Positions 1 through 6,574 of a stretch of 11,311 nt of DNA are shown here, one piece after another; position 1 is the first letter of the stretch; every line of letters starts with the position of its first letter. The stretch is taken from assembly GCA_030693565.1 (NCBI GenBank), contig JAUYAJ010000351.1, positions 1 to 11,311 of the forward strand. The letters are read 5' to 3'. A model generated the notes under the pieces. That model saw only the letters and a program-made list of their open reading frames with translations, was not told where the DNA came from and made no database searches. Source of the stretch: Rubrivivax sp. (GTDB lineage Bacteria > Pseudomonadota > Gammaproteobacteria > Burkholderiales > Burkholderiaceae_C). The position numbers and the translations under genes were made by a program.

Positions 1-276
1 GCTCTGTGCCATGGGGTTTGCTCCTGCGTGGGGTTGAACAAGCGCCACAGTCTGGCCAGCGTCTGTGACGCGGCCGTGAAACTCCCTTGTCACTTCAACG
101 TCCGCGGCCCACGCCGACGTACTCCAAGCCGAAGTGCGGCAGCTGCGCCGGGGCGCCACCACCCACGCCGTGATGGCGGGCCGGCATCGGCGAGACCGCA
201 GCTTCAGACGCCATGGTCGAATTCATCTGTACCATCTATCCTGCATATGCTGTTTAGCTCTTCCAAAGCTTGCGCC
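1..276. other. Left-edge stretch without a recognisable gene
   Basis: An open frame runs through this stretch into the next gene from a GTG at 28, but its translation is Arg/Pro/Ser-rich and does not look like protein. I see no family motif on either strand, no terminator and no clear promoter. The frame ending with the stop near 277 could be the tail of a gene entering from the left, but this cannot be supported. Confidence 0.4.
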
Positions 277-693
277 ATGACCACCGCCCGGACTGTCACT
301 TCAAGCGCCAAACCCGGGCTCGCAACCAAGCCCAAGCCCGTACCCAAACGCACTCCCGCAGCCGAGCCAGCGCCGGTGAGTCGCAAGGTTCGGGCTGCCG
401 CACCCAAGTCCGCCGCAAGCCAGGCGACGCCGGCCAAGGCAGCAGGCGCGTCGGTGACGCCCAAGCCAGCCAAGCAAAAACTGGTGCGCGCCAGCTTCAC
501 GATCCCGCGCCCGGAGTACGCCGTGCTCGACGCGCTGAAGGCGCGCCTGGTCAAGCTGGCGCGCCCGGCCAAGAAGAGCGAAGTGCTGCGCGCCGGCATC
601 AAGTGGCTCGACACGCTGCCGGATGCGGCGCTGCTGCAGGCGCTGGGTGCCGTGCCGGCCATCAAGACGGGTCGGCCCGGCAAGGCTAAGTAG
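277..693 (+). CDS. Small basic protein with a ribbon-helix-helix-like C-terminus
   Basis: This is a 138-residue hypothetical protein. Residues 1-68 are low-complexity, rich in Ala, Lys and Pro, resembling a disordered histone-H1-like tail. Residues 69-112 look like a ribbon-helix-helix fold: a short strand (RASFTIP), then a helix (YAVLDALKARLVKLA), then a turn and helix with the typical KKSEVLRAGIKWL pattern. It ends in another basic tail (KTGRPGKAK). DNA binding is inferred from this pattern and the charge; no exact family was recognised. The ATG at 277 was chosen because the protein-like part begins there. An in-frame ATG at 247 is possible, and neither has a good Shine-Dalgarno. It converges with the phosphoesterase gene and overlaps its end by 8 bases. 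Confidence 0.65.
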   Translation: MTTARTVTSSAKPGLATKPKPVPKRTPAAEPAPVSRKVRAAAPKSAASQATPAKAAGASVTPKPAKQKLVRASFTIPRPEYAVLDALKARLVKLARPAKKSEVLRAGIKWLDTLPDAALLQALGAVPAIKTGRPGKAK

Positions 694-1531
694 CGCCCTC
701 GGCAGCCGGTACCGCTTGAGGCACCGGCGCGGCGACCTGGTGCTGCGCCCAGGCGATGATTTCCAGCCGCCCGTCGGCATGTTCGACCAGCGCGGTGAGG
801 CTTTCCACCCAGTCGCCGTCATTGCAGTAGAGCACGCCGTCCACCATGCGCATCTCGGCGTGGTGGATGTGGCCGCAGACCACGCCGTGCACGCCTCGTG
901 AGCGCGCCTCGCGTGCCACGGCGGACTCGAAGTCGCCGACATAGCTCACGGCGCGCTTGACCTTGAGCTTGAGGTAGCGCGACAGGCTCCAGTACGGGAG
1001 CCCCAGCCGCGCGCGCAGCGAGTTCAGGTGCCCGCTGATGCGCAGCGTGAGTTCGTAGGCCCAGTCGCCCACGTAGGCCAGCCACTTGGCGCACTGGATG
1101 ACGCCGTCGAAGTGGTCGCCATGCGTGACCCAGAGCTTGCGACCGTCGGCCGTCTCGTGGACGAAATCGTCCACCACCTCGACGCCGCCGAAGCTGTGCC
1201 CCAGGTACTTGCGCGCAAACTCGTCGTGGTTGCCCGGCACGAAGATCACCCGCGTGCCCTTGCGCGCCTTGCGCAGCAGCTTCTGGACCACGTCGTTGTG
1301 CGCCTGCGGCCAGTACCAATGCCGCTTCAGCTGCCAGCCGTCGATGATGTCGCCCACGAGGTAGAGCGTGTCGCAATGAACCCGGCGCAGGAAGTCAAGC
1401 AAGGCCTCGGCCTGGCAGCCCGGCGTGCCCAGGTGCAGGTCGGAGATCCACACCGTGCGCACGGCCAGCGCCTGCTGCGCCGGGTCGGCTTCGGCATCGT
1501 CGGACGGTGCGGGGAGGTCGTCGCGTCGCAT
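686..1531 (-). CDS. plcP: PlcP-like metallophosphoesterase (candidate phospholipase C; annotated elsewhere as LpxH-like)
   Basis: This 281-residue calcineurin-type phosphoesterase shows the full metal-site series: DLH (D31, H33), GD at 60-61, GNHD at 100-103, HGD at 138-140 and GHIHH at 220-224. Such proteins are often annotated UDP-2,3-diacylglucosamine diphosphatase. The long matching framework (HNDVVQKLLRKARKGTR, GGVEVV, WLAYVGDWAYEL, YWSLSRYLKLKVK) is, from memory, closer to Sinorhizobium PlcP, a phospholipase C that releases diacylglycerol from phospholipids during phosphate starvation. No signal peptide is seen, so it is probably cytoplasmic and acts on the inner membrane. The ATG at 1531 was preferred over an in-frame TTG at 1549; neither has a strong ribosome-binding site. 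It is last in the lipid operon, downstream of the MGDG-synthase-like gene, which would use the diacylglycerol. An LpxH role in lipid A synthesis remains possible. Confidence 0.8.
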   Translation of the reverse strand: MRRDDLPAPSDDAEADPAQQALAVRTVWISDLHLGTPGCQAEALLDFLRRVHCDTLYLVGDIIDGWQLKRHWYWPQAHNDVVQKLLRKARKGTRVIFVPGNHDEFARKYLGHSFGGVEVVDDFVHETADGRKLWVTHGDHFDGVIQCAKWLAYVGDWAYELTLRISGHLNSLRARLGLPYWSLSRYLKLKVKRAVSYVGDFESAVAREARSRGVHGVVCGHIHHAEMRMVDGVLYCNDGDWVESLTALVEHADGRLEIIAWAQHQVAAPVPQAVPAAEGAT

Positions 1532-1607
1532 GGCAAGCGCGATGCTCAAGGCGCAGCAAGACGGCGTCGTGACGCCGCCGGGTCAGGCCGATGACATGGC
1601 GAAATGT

Positions 1608-1690
1608 TGACCCCCACGTCGCTACGCTCCTGCCCCCCAAGGGGGCGCTAGCCGCCTTGAGGCGGCTCGGCGCCGGCTAGTGCGCGGCGC
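1608..1690 (-). repeat. G/C-tract intergenic repeat, copy A (overlaps the 3' end of the glycosyltransferase)
   Basis: The element holds two small inverted repeats: a C-tract/G-tract hairpin at 1632-1646 and a perfect 6-bp stem with a 4-base loop at 1651-1666 (GCCGCC TTGA GGCGGC). Read on the minus strand it opens with TGAGCGCCGC, as does copy B near 2903. The glycosyltransferase's last residues (about ALAGAEPPQGG) and its TAG stop lie inside it. Elements of this general type are common between genes in Comamonadaceae, which is a recollection and was not checked. It may act as a transcript-stabilising or terminator-like hairpin, but there is no U-tract. Confidence 0.6.
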
Positions 1691-2904
1691 TCACTTCGCA
1701 AGGCAGGGCCCTTGCTTTCGAGGATGCGCTCCAGGATCTGCGGCACCTCGAACACGGCGCGGTTGTCCATCTGCCGCACGCGGGCCTGGAACTCGGGCAG
1801 ACGCTGCGTGAGTTCGGCCACGGCTTCGCGCACGCCGCCAAAACTGCGCAGCACCACGCCCAGTCCATGCTGGCGCACCCAGTCGGCGTTCCAGCGCTCC
1901 TGCGGCAGGGTCCAGGAGTTGCTGGTCACGATCACCGGCAGTCCCATCTGCACCGCCTCGCTCAGACTGCCCGGGCCCGGCTTGCCGATGAAGAAGTCGG
2001 CCAGTTGCATCCAGCGAGCCACGTCCGGTGTGTGCTCCAGCACCACCCGCGGCGCGCTCGGGGCTGGCAGGGCGCGCAGTTCGTCGGCCAGCGCCACATT
2101 GCGGCCGCAGAGCAGGATCAGCGGGGTGTCGGGCAGGCGCGCCGCGATGCGCTTCATCACCCGCGAGCCGGTGCCGCCAAAGAGCACCAGGCCGGTGGGG
2201 CGGGTCTCGTCCAAGCCGGCGCGGCGCCGCTCGGCGGCGCGGTCGATGCGGGGACTGGAGTGGAACTCGGGCCGCAGGATCATGCCGCTGGCGCGGTGCA
2301 CGTGTCGCGGCTCACAGCCTGCCGCCAGTGCCTGCGCCATGGCGTGGCCGGTGCCACACACCACATGCTGGGCCAGGCCGGGCTCGATCCAGAAGTTGGG
2401 CGGATGGTCGGCCATGTCGGTGAGCACGGTGACGAAGGACACGCCGGGCCGCGCCAGCGCCAGGCTGTCGTGCAGGGCGCGGTTGAAGTTGGGGATCAGC
2501 GACACCACCAGGTCGGGTTCGGTGGCCTGCCAGTGGCGTGCCAGACGCTGCACCAGGCTGGCGTGGCCCAGGCGGATCAGGCCCTGCAACAGCTTGAGCT
2601 CTTGTGCCAGGCCGAGCGTGAAGCCGCTGGCCAGGCGCTTGTTGTAGATGTCTTCGGGCTCGAAACCGGTCGTGCGCTTGAACAGGCCCGTGGGGTCTAG
2701 CACTTCAGTGAGATTGACCTTGCGCACATTCCAGTCCCGGCCCTGCGACAACATCACCTGCTCCAGCGCCTGCGCCGCAGCGCGGTGGCCGCCGCCAGCG
2801 TTGAACCAGACCAGATCGACGGTGGTCAAGCGGCCCCCTTGGCGCTGCGCGCCGGCCCCCCAGGGGGGGAGCGAGCGCCTTCGGAGCGGCCGTGCGGCGC
2901 TCAT
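1648..2904 (-). CDS. MGDG-synthase-like glycosyltransferase (GT28 fold)
   Basis: This 418-residue GT-B glycosyltransferase has an N-terminal MGDG-synthase-type acceptor domain, with the glycine-rich VWFNAGGGH loop at 32-40, SLIPNFN at 135-141 and a TDMADHPPNFW stretch at 162-172. A GT28 C-terminal domain follows, with LFGGTGS at 241-247 and the donor-binding GKPGPGSLSEA at 307-317. Family members move a sugar from a UDP-sugar to diacylglycerol or another lipid, working at the inner membrane face. The ATG overlaps the upstream psd stop as ATGA, implying translational coupling. Residues 1-25 are encoded by repeat copy B and look non-native. A TTG at 2829, with AAGGGGG just upstream, would give a 393-residue protein starting LTTVDLVWF. 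The C-terminus also runs into a repeat. The acceptor and sugar are not known from sequence. Confidence 0.82.
   Translation of the reverse strand: MSAARPLRRRSLPPWGAGAQRQGGRLTTVDLVWFNAGGGHRAAAQALEQVMLSQGRDWNVRKVNLTEVLDPTGLFKRTTGFEPEDIYNKRLASGFTLGLAQELKLLQGLIRLGHASLVQRLARHWQATEPDLVVSLIPNFNRALHDSLALARPGVSFVTVLTDMADHPPNFWIEPGLAQHVVCGTGHAMAQALAAGCEPRHVHRASGMILRPEFHSSPRIDRAAERRRAGLDETRPTGLVLFGGTGSRVMKRIAARLPDTPLILLCGRNVALADELRALPAPSAPRVVLEHTPDVARWMQLADFFIGKPGPGSLSEAVQMGLPVIVTSNSWTLPQERWNADWVRQHGLGVVLRSFGGVREAVAELTQRLPEFQARVRQMDNRAVFEVPQILERILESKGPALRSERRALAGAEPPQGG
2830..2903 (-). repeat. G/C-tract intergenic repeat, copy B (overlaps the 5' end of the glycosyltransferase)
   Basis: On the minus strand this stretch opens with TGAGCGCCGC like copy A, carries a C-tract/G-tract hairpin around 2854-2868, and continues through a GGCGC/GCGCC-rich part. 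It sits between the psd stop and the first family-like residues of the glycosyltransferase, so it is translated as an Arg/Pro-rich leader of about 25 residues if the ATG at 2904 is used. It has the same orientation as copy A. The two are diverged, and their common origin is an inference from the shared opening and hairpin type. Confidence 0.5.
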
Positions 2905-3782
2905 GGTTCAGGTTCCGCAGCCGGCAGCCGCATCAACGCCTGGCCCATGCGGATGACCTGCCCGGTTTCGATGCCGGGTGCCAGCGCAAAGCCCGGCGGC
3001 GCAAAGACGATGATCGTGGAGCCGTGCTCGAACCAGCCCAGTTCCTGGCCCTTGTGCACGGCCTGGTCGCAGGGCATCTCGTTGGGCCCGGGCCAGCGCA
3101 GGTGCAGCAGCACATCCAGAAAGTGCAGCCTGATGCTGGCCACCAGGATGGCGGCCACCGGCACCAGCGCAAGCGGCTGGCCGCCGGCCAGGCGCAGGCG
3201 GATCACCGCGCGCTCGTTTCGGCAGAACAGGCGCTGCACGCGCTGCAGTGCAATCGGGTTCACGTTCCAGGTGTCGCCACTGAGGTAGCTCACATGCTCC
3301 ACATGGCTGTCGTGCGGGGCGTGGAAGCGGTGGACCATGCTGGAAGTCAGCCGCAGCGTAACGTAGCAGCCGCCCTCGAACGGCGCGGCGCGCTCGGCGC
3401 GGCCGAACAGATCCTGCGTGCGGTACGGGAAACCCTTGGCCTGCAGCACGCTGCCCGCCAGCACCGTGCCGCAGGCGCCGACGATGGCGTCGCAAGGACT
3501 GGCCAGGACCTGCGGGTCCATGTCCACGCTGCGAGCGCCGGGCTTGAGTTCGCGCGTGAAGCAGTCGTGCAGGCTCTCGAAGCGCTGCTTCTTCGCGTCG
3601 CTCAGGTCCAGTTCGGTGAACAGACGCCACACAGCCATCGAGCCGCGAACCACCCAGGGGTTGCGGATCTTGCTGAACCAGCCCATGAATCGCGTGACCG
3701 CCTCGCGCGGCACGCGGTTGGTGAGCAGGAAGTTGAGGTCTTCCTGCAGCAGCAGGCGGTCGCGCAGTGCGGCGAGTTTCAT
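2901..3782 (-). CDS. psd: Phosphatidylserine decarboxylase proenzyme
   Basis: This 293-residue protein converts phosphatidylserine to phosphatidylethanolamine. It carries the self-cleavage motif HGST at 253-256: the chain is cut between G254 and S255, and the serine becomes the pyruvoyl cofactor. The charge-relay aspartate is D98 in SPCDA, and the histidine motif MVHRFHAP spans 149-156. The cleaved alpha subunit would be the last 39 residues. The ATG at 3782 was chosen because MKLAALRDRLLLQEDLNF is family-like, whereas the upstream extension to 3866 lies in the dehydrogenase 3' end. The gene starts 7 bases after the dehydrogenase stop and overlaps the glycosyltransferase start by four bases (ATGA), so the three are an operon. 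In a lipid-remodelling context it could maintain or supply phosphatidylethanolamine as PlcP substrate. Confidence 0.9.
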   Translation of the reverse strand: MKLAALRDRLLLQEDLNFLLTNRVPREAVTRFMGWFSKIRNPWVVRGSMAVWRLFTELDLSDAKKQRFESLHDCFTRELKPGARSVDMDPQVLASPCDAIVGACGTVLAGSVLQAKGFPYRTQDLFGRAERAAPFEGGCYVTLRLTSSMVHRFHAPHDSHVEHVSYLSGDTWNVNPIALQRVQRLFCRNERAVIRLRLAGGQPLALVPVAAILVASIRLHFLDVLLHLRWPGPNEMPCDQAVHKGQELGWFEHGSTIIVFAPPGFALAPGIETGQVIRMGQALMRLPAAEPEP

Positions 3783-3789
3783 GCGTCCG

Positions 3790-4569
3790 TCAGGCCGCCA
3801 GCGCAGATTGGGCCATGGGCGCGTGGCTGGTCCTGGGCACGGCCTCAGCGCGACCGATGCCGACATGGTCGAACCCCAGTTGCCTCATCAGCGCCGGGTC
3901 ATAGAGATTGCGGCCATCCAGCACCAGCGGCAGCTTCATCGCGGCCAGCATCGCGTTGGCGACGTACTTGGTGAGCTCGGCGCTGCGCACATCCATCAGC
4001 AGCGTGGCCTGTTCGTCGTCGGCGCCGATGATCACGCGGTCGGGCCGCATGAAGTCCTCGATGGCCTCGCCCTCCTTCAGGAACTCGGGGTTGGGGACCA
4101 CGGCAAAGGTCAGCAGCGTGGCGCGCACCAACTCGGCCGTGGCCACCGGCACCGTGCTCTTGTTGGCGATGACCTTGTAGTCGCGCATGTGGCGGCCGAT
4201 GGCCGCCGCCGCCAGCACATGGCCCAGGTCGGCCGAGCCGTCTTCGGCGGCCGGGGTGCCCACCGCGATGAAGACGATGGTGCCGTGCGCCACCGCACTG
4301 GCGGCGTCGGCGGTGAACTGCAGGCGCCCGGCGATGGCGTTGCGGGTGACGAGCTCGCCCAGGCCGGGCTCGTGGATCGGAATCTCGCCGCGCTGCAGCG
4401 CATCGACCCGGGCGGCATCGACATCCACGCAGACCACGCTGTTGCCCATGTCCGCCAGGCAGGCGGCCGCCACCAGGCCGACATAGCCGGCGCCGAATAC
4501 GCAGACCTTGGTTCCGACATCACATCGCCTTGCGATATGAGTCTGCACCGAAGCGCAATACGCTTTCAT
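3790..4569 (-). pseudogene. ugd: UDP-glucose 6-dehydrogenase with in-frame internal deletions and no catalytic cysteine
   Basis: The open frame gives 259 residues where the family usually has about 430-460. Present are the NAD-binding GAGYVGL (26-32), VDVD (48-51), PIHEPGLGELV (64-74), ANKSTVPV (135-142), NPEFLKEG (160-167), EDFMRPDRVI (171-180), SAELTKYVANAML (196-208) and a C-terminal DGRNLYDP (218-225). Missing, compared with my memory of the family, are about 10 residues near 153, about 20 near 192 and some 190 near 212. The last gap takes the central domain with the GGSCFPKD catalytic cysteine. All losses keep the frame. Residues 3-20 come from a repeat element. A GAGGGG Shine-Dalgarno sits 6 bases before the ATG, and a Pho-box-like site lies upstream. 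Ancestrally it would supply UDP-glucuronate for glycolipid synthesis; this version is probably inactive for that, though it may still be translated as the operon leader. Confidence 0.8.
4515..4569 (-). repeat. 55-bp two-hairpin repeat, copy 1 (inside the start of ugd)
   Basis: By hand alignment this matches the copy at 4714-4768 at 44 of 55 positions without gaps. Hairpin 1 pairs 4516-4528 with 4532-4543 around a 3-base loop CTT, with one bulged A and one mismatch. Hairpin 2 pairs AAGCG (4551-4555) with CGCTT (4561-4565). Read on the minus strand it encodes the residues from MKAYCASVQTHIA onward of the dehydrogenase frame, which are foreign to the family. Confidence 0.85.
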
Positions 4570-4575
4570 GGCATT

Positions 4576-4581
4576 CCCCTC
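4576..4581 (-). promoter_or_regulatory. Ribosome-binding site for the ugd remnant
   Basis: GAGGGG on the minus strand lies 6 bases upstream of the ATG at 4569. It supports this ATG, which lies at the outer edge of the repeat element, as the one in use. Confidence 0.6.
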
Positions 4582-4632
4582 GGAGTTGGCAACGCCCGCG
4601 GCGCTGTCGAAACGGGATGCTCGGCCCGGCGC

Positions 4633-4672
4633 GTGACAGCGGCGTGACCGATTGCCGTCTGCTCCGTGACGC
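4633..4672 (-). promoter_or_regulatory. Pho-box-like site upstream of the ugd-psd-glycosyltransferase-plcP operon
   Basis: On the minus strand CGGTCAC, the spacer GCCG, then CTGTCAC (4650 down to 4633) match the PhoB half-site CTGTCAY at 6/7 and 7/7 with the correct 11-base step. A third half-site, GCGTCAC at 4672-4666 (5/7), lies exactly 22 bases (two steps) further upstream. The site is about 64 bases upstream of the ATG at 4569 and points toward it. Binding by PhoB is inferred from the E. coli consensus. Confidence 0.65.
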
Positions 4673-4713
4673 TGTGGCGCCGGAGCACGGTGTTCATCGG
4701 GATGTTTTGGCTA

Positions 4714-4768
4714 CGACATCACATCGCTGCGCGATATGAGTCTGCACCGAAGAACTTCGTTCTTTCAT
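4714..4768 (-). repeat. 55-bp two-hairpin repeat, copy 2 (intergenic)
   Basis: This is the partner of the copy at 4515-4569, in direct orientation 199 bases away. Hairpin 1 (4715-4727 with 4731-4742) is identical in its stem and differs only in the loop (TGC). Hairpin 2 pairs AAGAAC (4750-4755) with GTTCTT (4759-4764): the sequence differs from copy 1 but the pairing is kept. On the minus strand it also opens a 24-codon frame (4768-4694) beginning MKERSSSVQTHIAQRCDV, similar to the peptide encoded by copy 1. No ribosome-binding site precedes that frame. Confidence 0.8.
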
Positions 4769-4770
4769 CG

Positions 4771-4802
4771 CCGTCATCGCCCTGTCAAACGCGCGCCATA
4801 AA
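4771..4802 (+). promoter_or_regulatory. Pho-box-like promoter of the aminotransferase gene
   Basis: CCGTCAT, the spacer CGCC, then CTGTCAA (4771-4788) match the two CTGTCAY half-sites at 6/7 each with the right spacing. A possible -10, CATAAA at 4797-4802, lies 8 bases after the box, as expected where the Pho box replaces the -35. The coding start is at 4832, giving a short leader. The assignment is inferred from the consensus. Confidence 0.6.
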
Positions 4803-4831
4803 AGGGCGGCACCGCATCCACCGCCGCCGCC

Positions 4832-6574
4832 ATGACAGAACCCATCGTCCTCACCGCCCTGTCGATTGCCGGCCTGGCCGCAGCCTGGCCCTGGGCGCGC
4901 CAGCGGCTGGAGCTGTCCCTGGCCAAGCACCCGTCGCTGACAGGGCACTTGCGGATGGCCAAACGAGTGGCGGCCTTGGTGCCGGGCTACGCCTACGACG
5001 AAGCGCGCTTCTTCGATTCCGACGCCGCACCGCCCGCGGTGCTGGAGCGCCGGCGCGCCGGCTTCAGGCGCCTGGCCGCGCAGCTCACGGCACGCCACGC
5101 CGAGAGCCTCTCGCTCACCCGGCAGGCGCGCGAGCAGATCTCCGACCTGCAGTTCACCAGCGCCTACCGGGTGCCGTTCCAGTACGGCCCTTACCTGCGC
5201 CAGCACATCGGCATCGGCGCCTTCGTGCAGCGCAGCGACGGCGTCACCGTGACCGACCTCGATGGCCGCCGCTTCTACGATCTCACCGGATCCTACGGCG
5301 TCAACGTCTTCGGCAGCGACTTCTACAAGACCTGCATCGCCGAAGGCGGCGCGCGGGTGGCCGATCTGGGCCCGGTGCTCGGCAGCTATCACCCGCTGGT
5401 GGCCTGGAACGCCGAGCGCCTGTGCCGCATCTCGGGCCTGGACGAGGTGAGCTTCCACATGAGCGGCACCGAGGCCGTGATGCAGGCCGTGCGCCTGGCG
5501 CGCTACCACACGCGGCGCAAATACCTGGTGCGCTTTGCCGGTGCGTACCACGGCTGGTGGGACGACGTTCAGCCCGGCCCCGGCAACCCGCTGCCGCCCG
5601 GCCACACCTACACCCTCAAGGAGATGGACGAGGGCACGCTGCGGGTGCTGAGCCGGCGCCGCGATATCGCCTGCGTGCTCGTCAACCCGCTGCAGGCGCT
5701 GCACCCCAACCAGGCCGCGCCCGGTGACGGCACGCTGCTCGACAGCGGCCGCCGCGCGCACTTCGACCGCGAGGCCTACACCGCGTGGCTGATCAAGCTG
5801 CGCGCGGTGTGCAGCTTGCGTGGCATCGTGCTCATCTTCGACGAGGTCTTCCTGGGGTTTCGCCTCGCGCCGGGCGGCGCGCAGGAGTACTTCGGCGTCC
5901 AGGCCGACATGGTGACCTACGGCAAGACGCTCGGCGGCGGCCTGCCGGTGGGCGTGGTCTGCGGCAAGCGTGCGCTGATGAAGCGTTACCGCGAAGACCG
6001 CCCGGCCGACATCTGCTTTGCGCGCGGCACCTTCAACTCGCACCCCTATGTGATGGGTGCGATGCAGGTCTTCCTTGAGCGGCTCGACAGCGCGCCCGTG
6101 CACGCCCTGTACGCCAACCTGGACAGGGTGTGGAACGGCCGTGCCGAGCAGCTCAACCTCGAGCTGCGCGCGGCCGGCTTGCCGGTGCAGGTGGCCAACC
6201 TCAGCACCATCTGGACCGTGCTCTACACCCAGCCCTCACGCTACAACTGGATGCTGCAGTTCTACCTGCGCGAGCAGGGGCTGGCACTGTCGTGGGTGGG
6301 TACCGGGCGGCTGATCTTCAGCCTGAACTACAGCGCTGCGGATTTCGCCGCGGTGTGCCAGCGCTTCGTGGCCGCCGCGCAGGCCATGCAGGCCGACGGC
6401 TGGTGGTGGCATGACAGCACAGCCACCAACCGGGCCATCCGCCGCGGCCTGCTGGGCGAGATGCTGCGCCAGCGGCTTTGTGCCCGCCCGGCGCCGGTTC
6501 AGCGTTGGTGGCGCACGTGTTCCATCGGGTCAAGCAGTTCACCACGCAGCAGGGCCGCCGGTGATCTCCAGTAG
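4832..6574 (+). CDS. Class III PLP-dependent aminotransferase with an N-terminal hydrophobic segment
   Basis: This 580-residue fold-type I PLP enzyme is related to glutamate-1-semialdehyde aminomutase and omega-aminotransferases. Visible family sites are SGTEAVMQAVRLAR (211-224, phosphate-binding turn), AYHGWWDD (238-245, cofactor stacking), FDEVFLGFR (336-344, with D337 for the PLP ring nitrogen), YGKTLGGGLPVG (363-374, with K365 as the Schiff-base lysine) and GTFNSHP (399-405). It is longer than the usual 430 residues because of about 110 N-terminal residues, of which 4-22 are hydrophobic and could anchor it to the membrane, and a C-terminal tail. No strong Shine-Dalgarno is seen. A Pho-box-like promoter precedes it, opposite the lipid operon. 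Its last 76 bases overlap the convergent membrane-protein gene. The substrate is unknown; position suggests an amino-bearing lipid headgroup or sugar, which is speculation. Confidence 0.85.
   Translation: MTEPIVLTALSIAGLAAAWPWARQRLELSLAKHPSLTGHLRMAKRVAALVPGYAYDEARFFDSDAAPPAVLERRRAGFRRLAAQLTARHAESLSLTRQAREQISDLQFTSAYRVPFQYGPYLRQHIGIGAFVQRSDGVTVTDLDGRRFYDLTGSYGVNVFGSDFYKTCIAEGGARVADLGPVLGSYHPLVAWNAERLCRISGLDEVSFHMSGTEAVMQAVRLARYHTRRKYLVRFAGAYHGWWDDVQPGPGNPLPPGHTYTLKEMDEGTLRVLSRRRDIACVLVNPLQALHPNQAAPGDGTLLDSGRRAHFDREAYTAWLIKLRAVCSLRGIVLIFDEVFLGFRLAPGGAQEYFGVQADMVTYGKTLGGGLPVGVVCGKRALMKRYREDRPADICFARGTFNSHPYVMGAMQVFLERLDSAPVHALYANLDRVWNGRAEQLNLELRAAGLPVQVANLSTIWTVLYTQPSRYNWMLQFYLREQGLALSWVGTGRLIFSLNYSAADFAAVCQRFVAAAQAMQADGWWWHDSTATNRAIRRGLLGEMLRQRLCARPAPVQRWWRTCSIGSSSSPRSRAAGDLQ

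Noticed and set aside
89..304. TGTCACTTCAA occurring near 90 and again near 294, with CTGTCAC resembling a Pho half-site
   Set aside because: Only single half-sites without a partner 11 bases away; one lies inside coding sequence. Probably chance.
2892..3974. Plus-strand open frame of 360 codons opposite psd
   Set aside because: Antisense shadow; the minus strand has the full Psd catalytic set.
4694..4768. 24-codon minus-strand frame within the second hairpin repeat (MKERSSSVQTHIAQRCDV...)
   Set aside because: It shares a peptide with the ugd leader, but there is no ribosome-binding site and the base changes between copies fit hairpin preservation better than coding. Kept as a note under the repeat.
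4694..6103. Long minus-strand open frame of 469 codons opposite the aminotransferase
   Set aside because: It is the antisense shadow of a clear PLP enzyme in GC-rich DNA. Its translation is His/Ala/Val-rich without motifs. Only its last codons coincide with the hairpin repeat.
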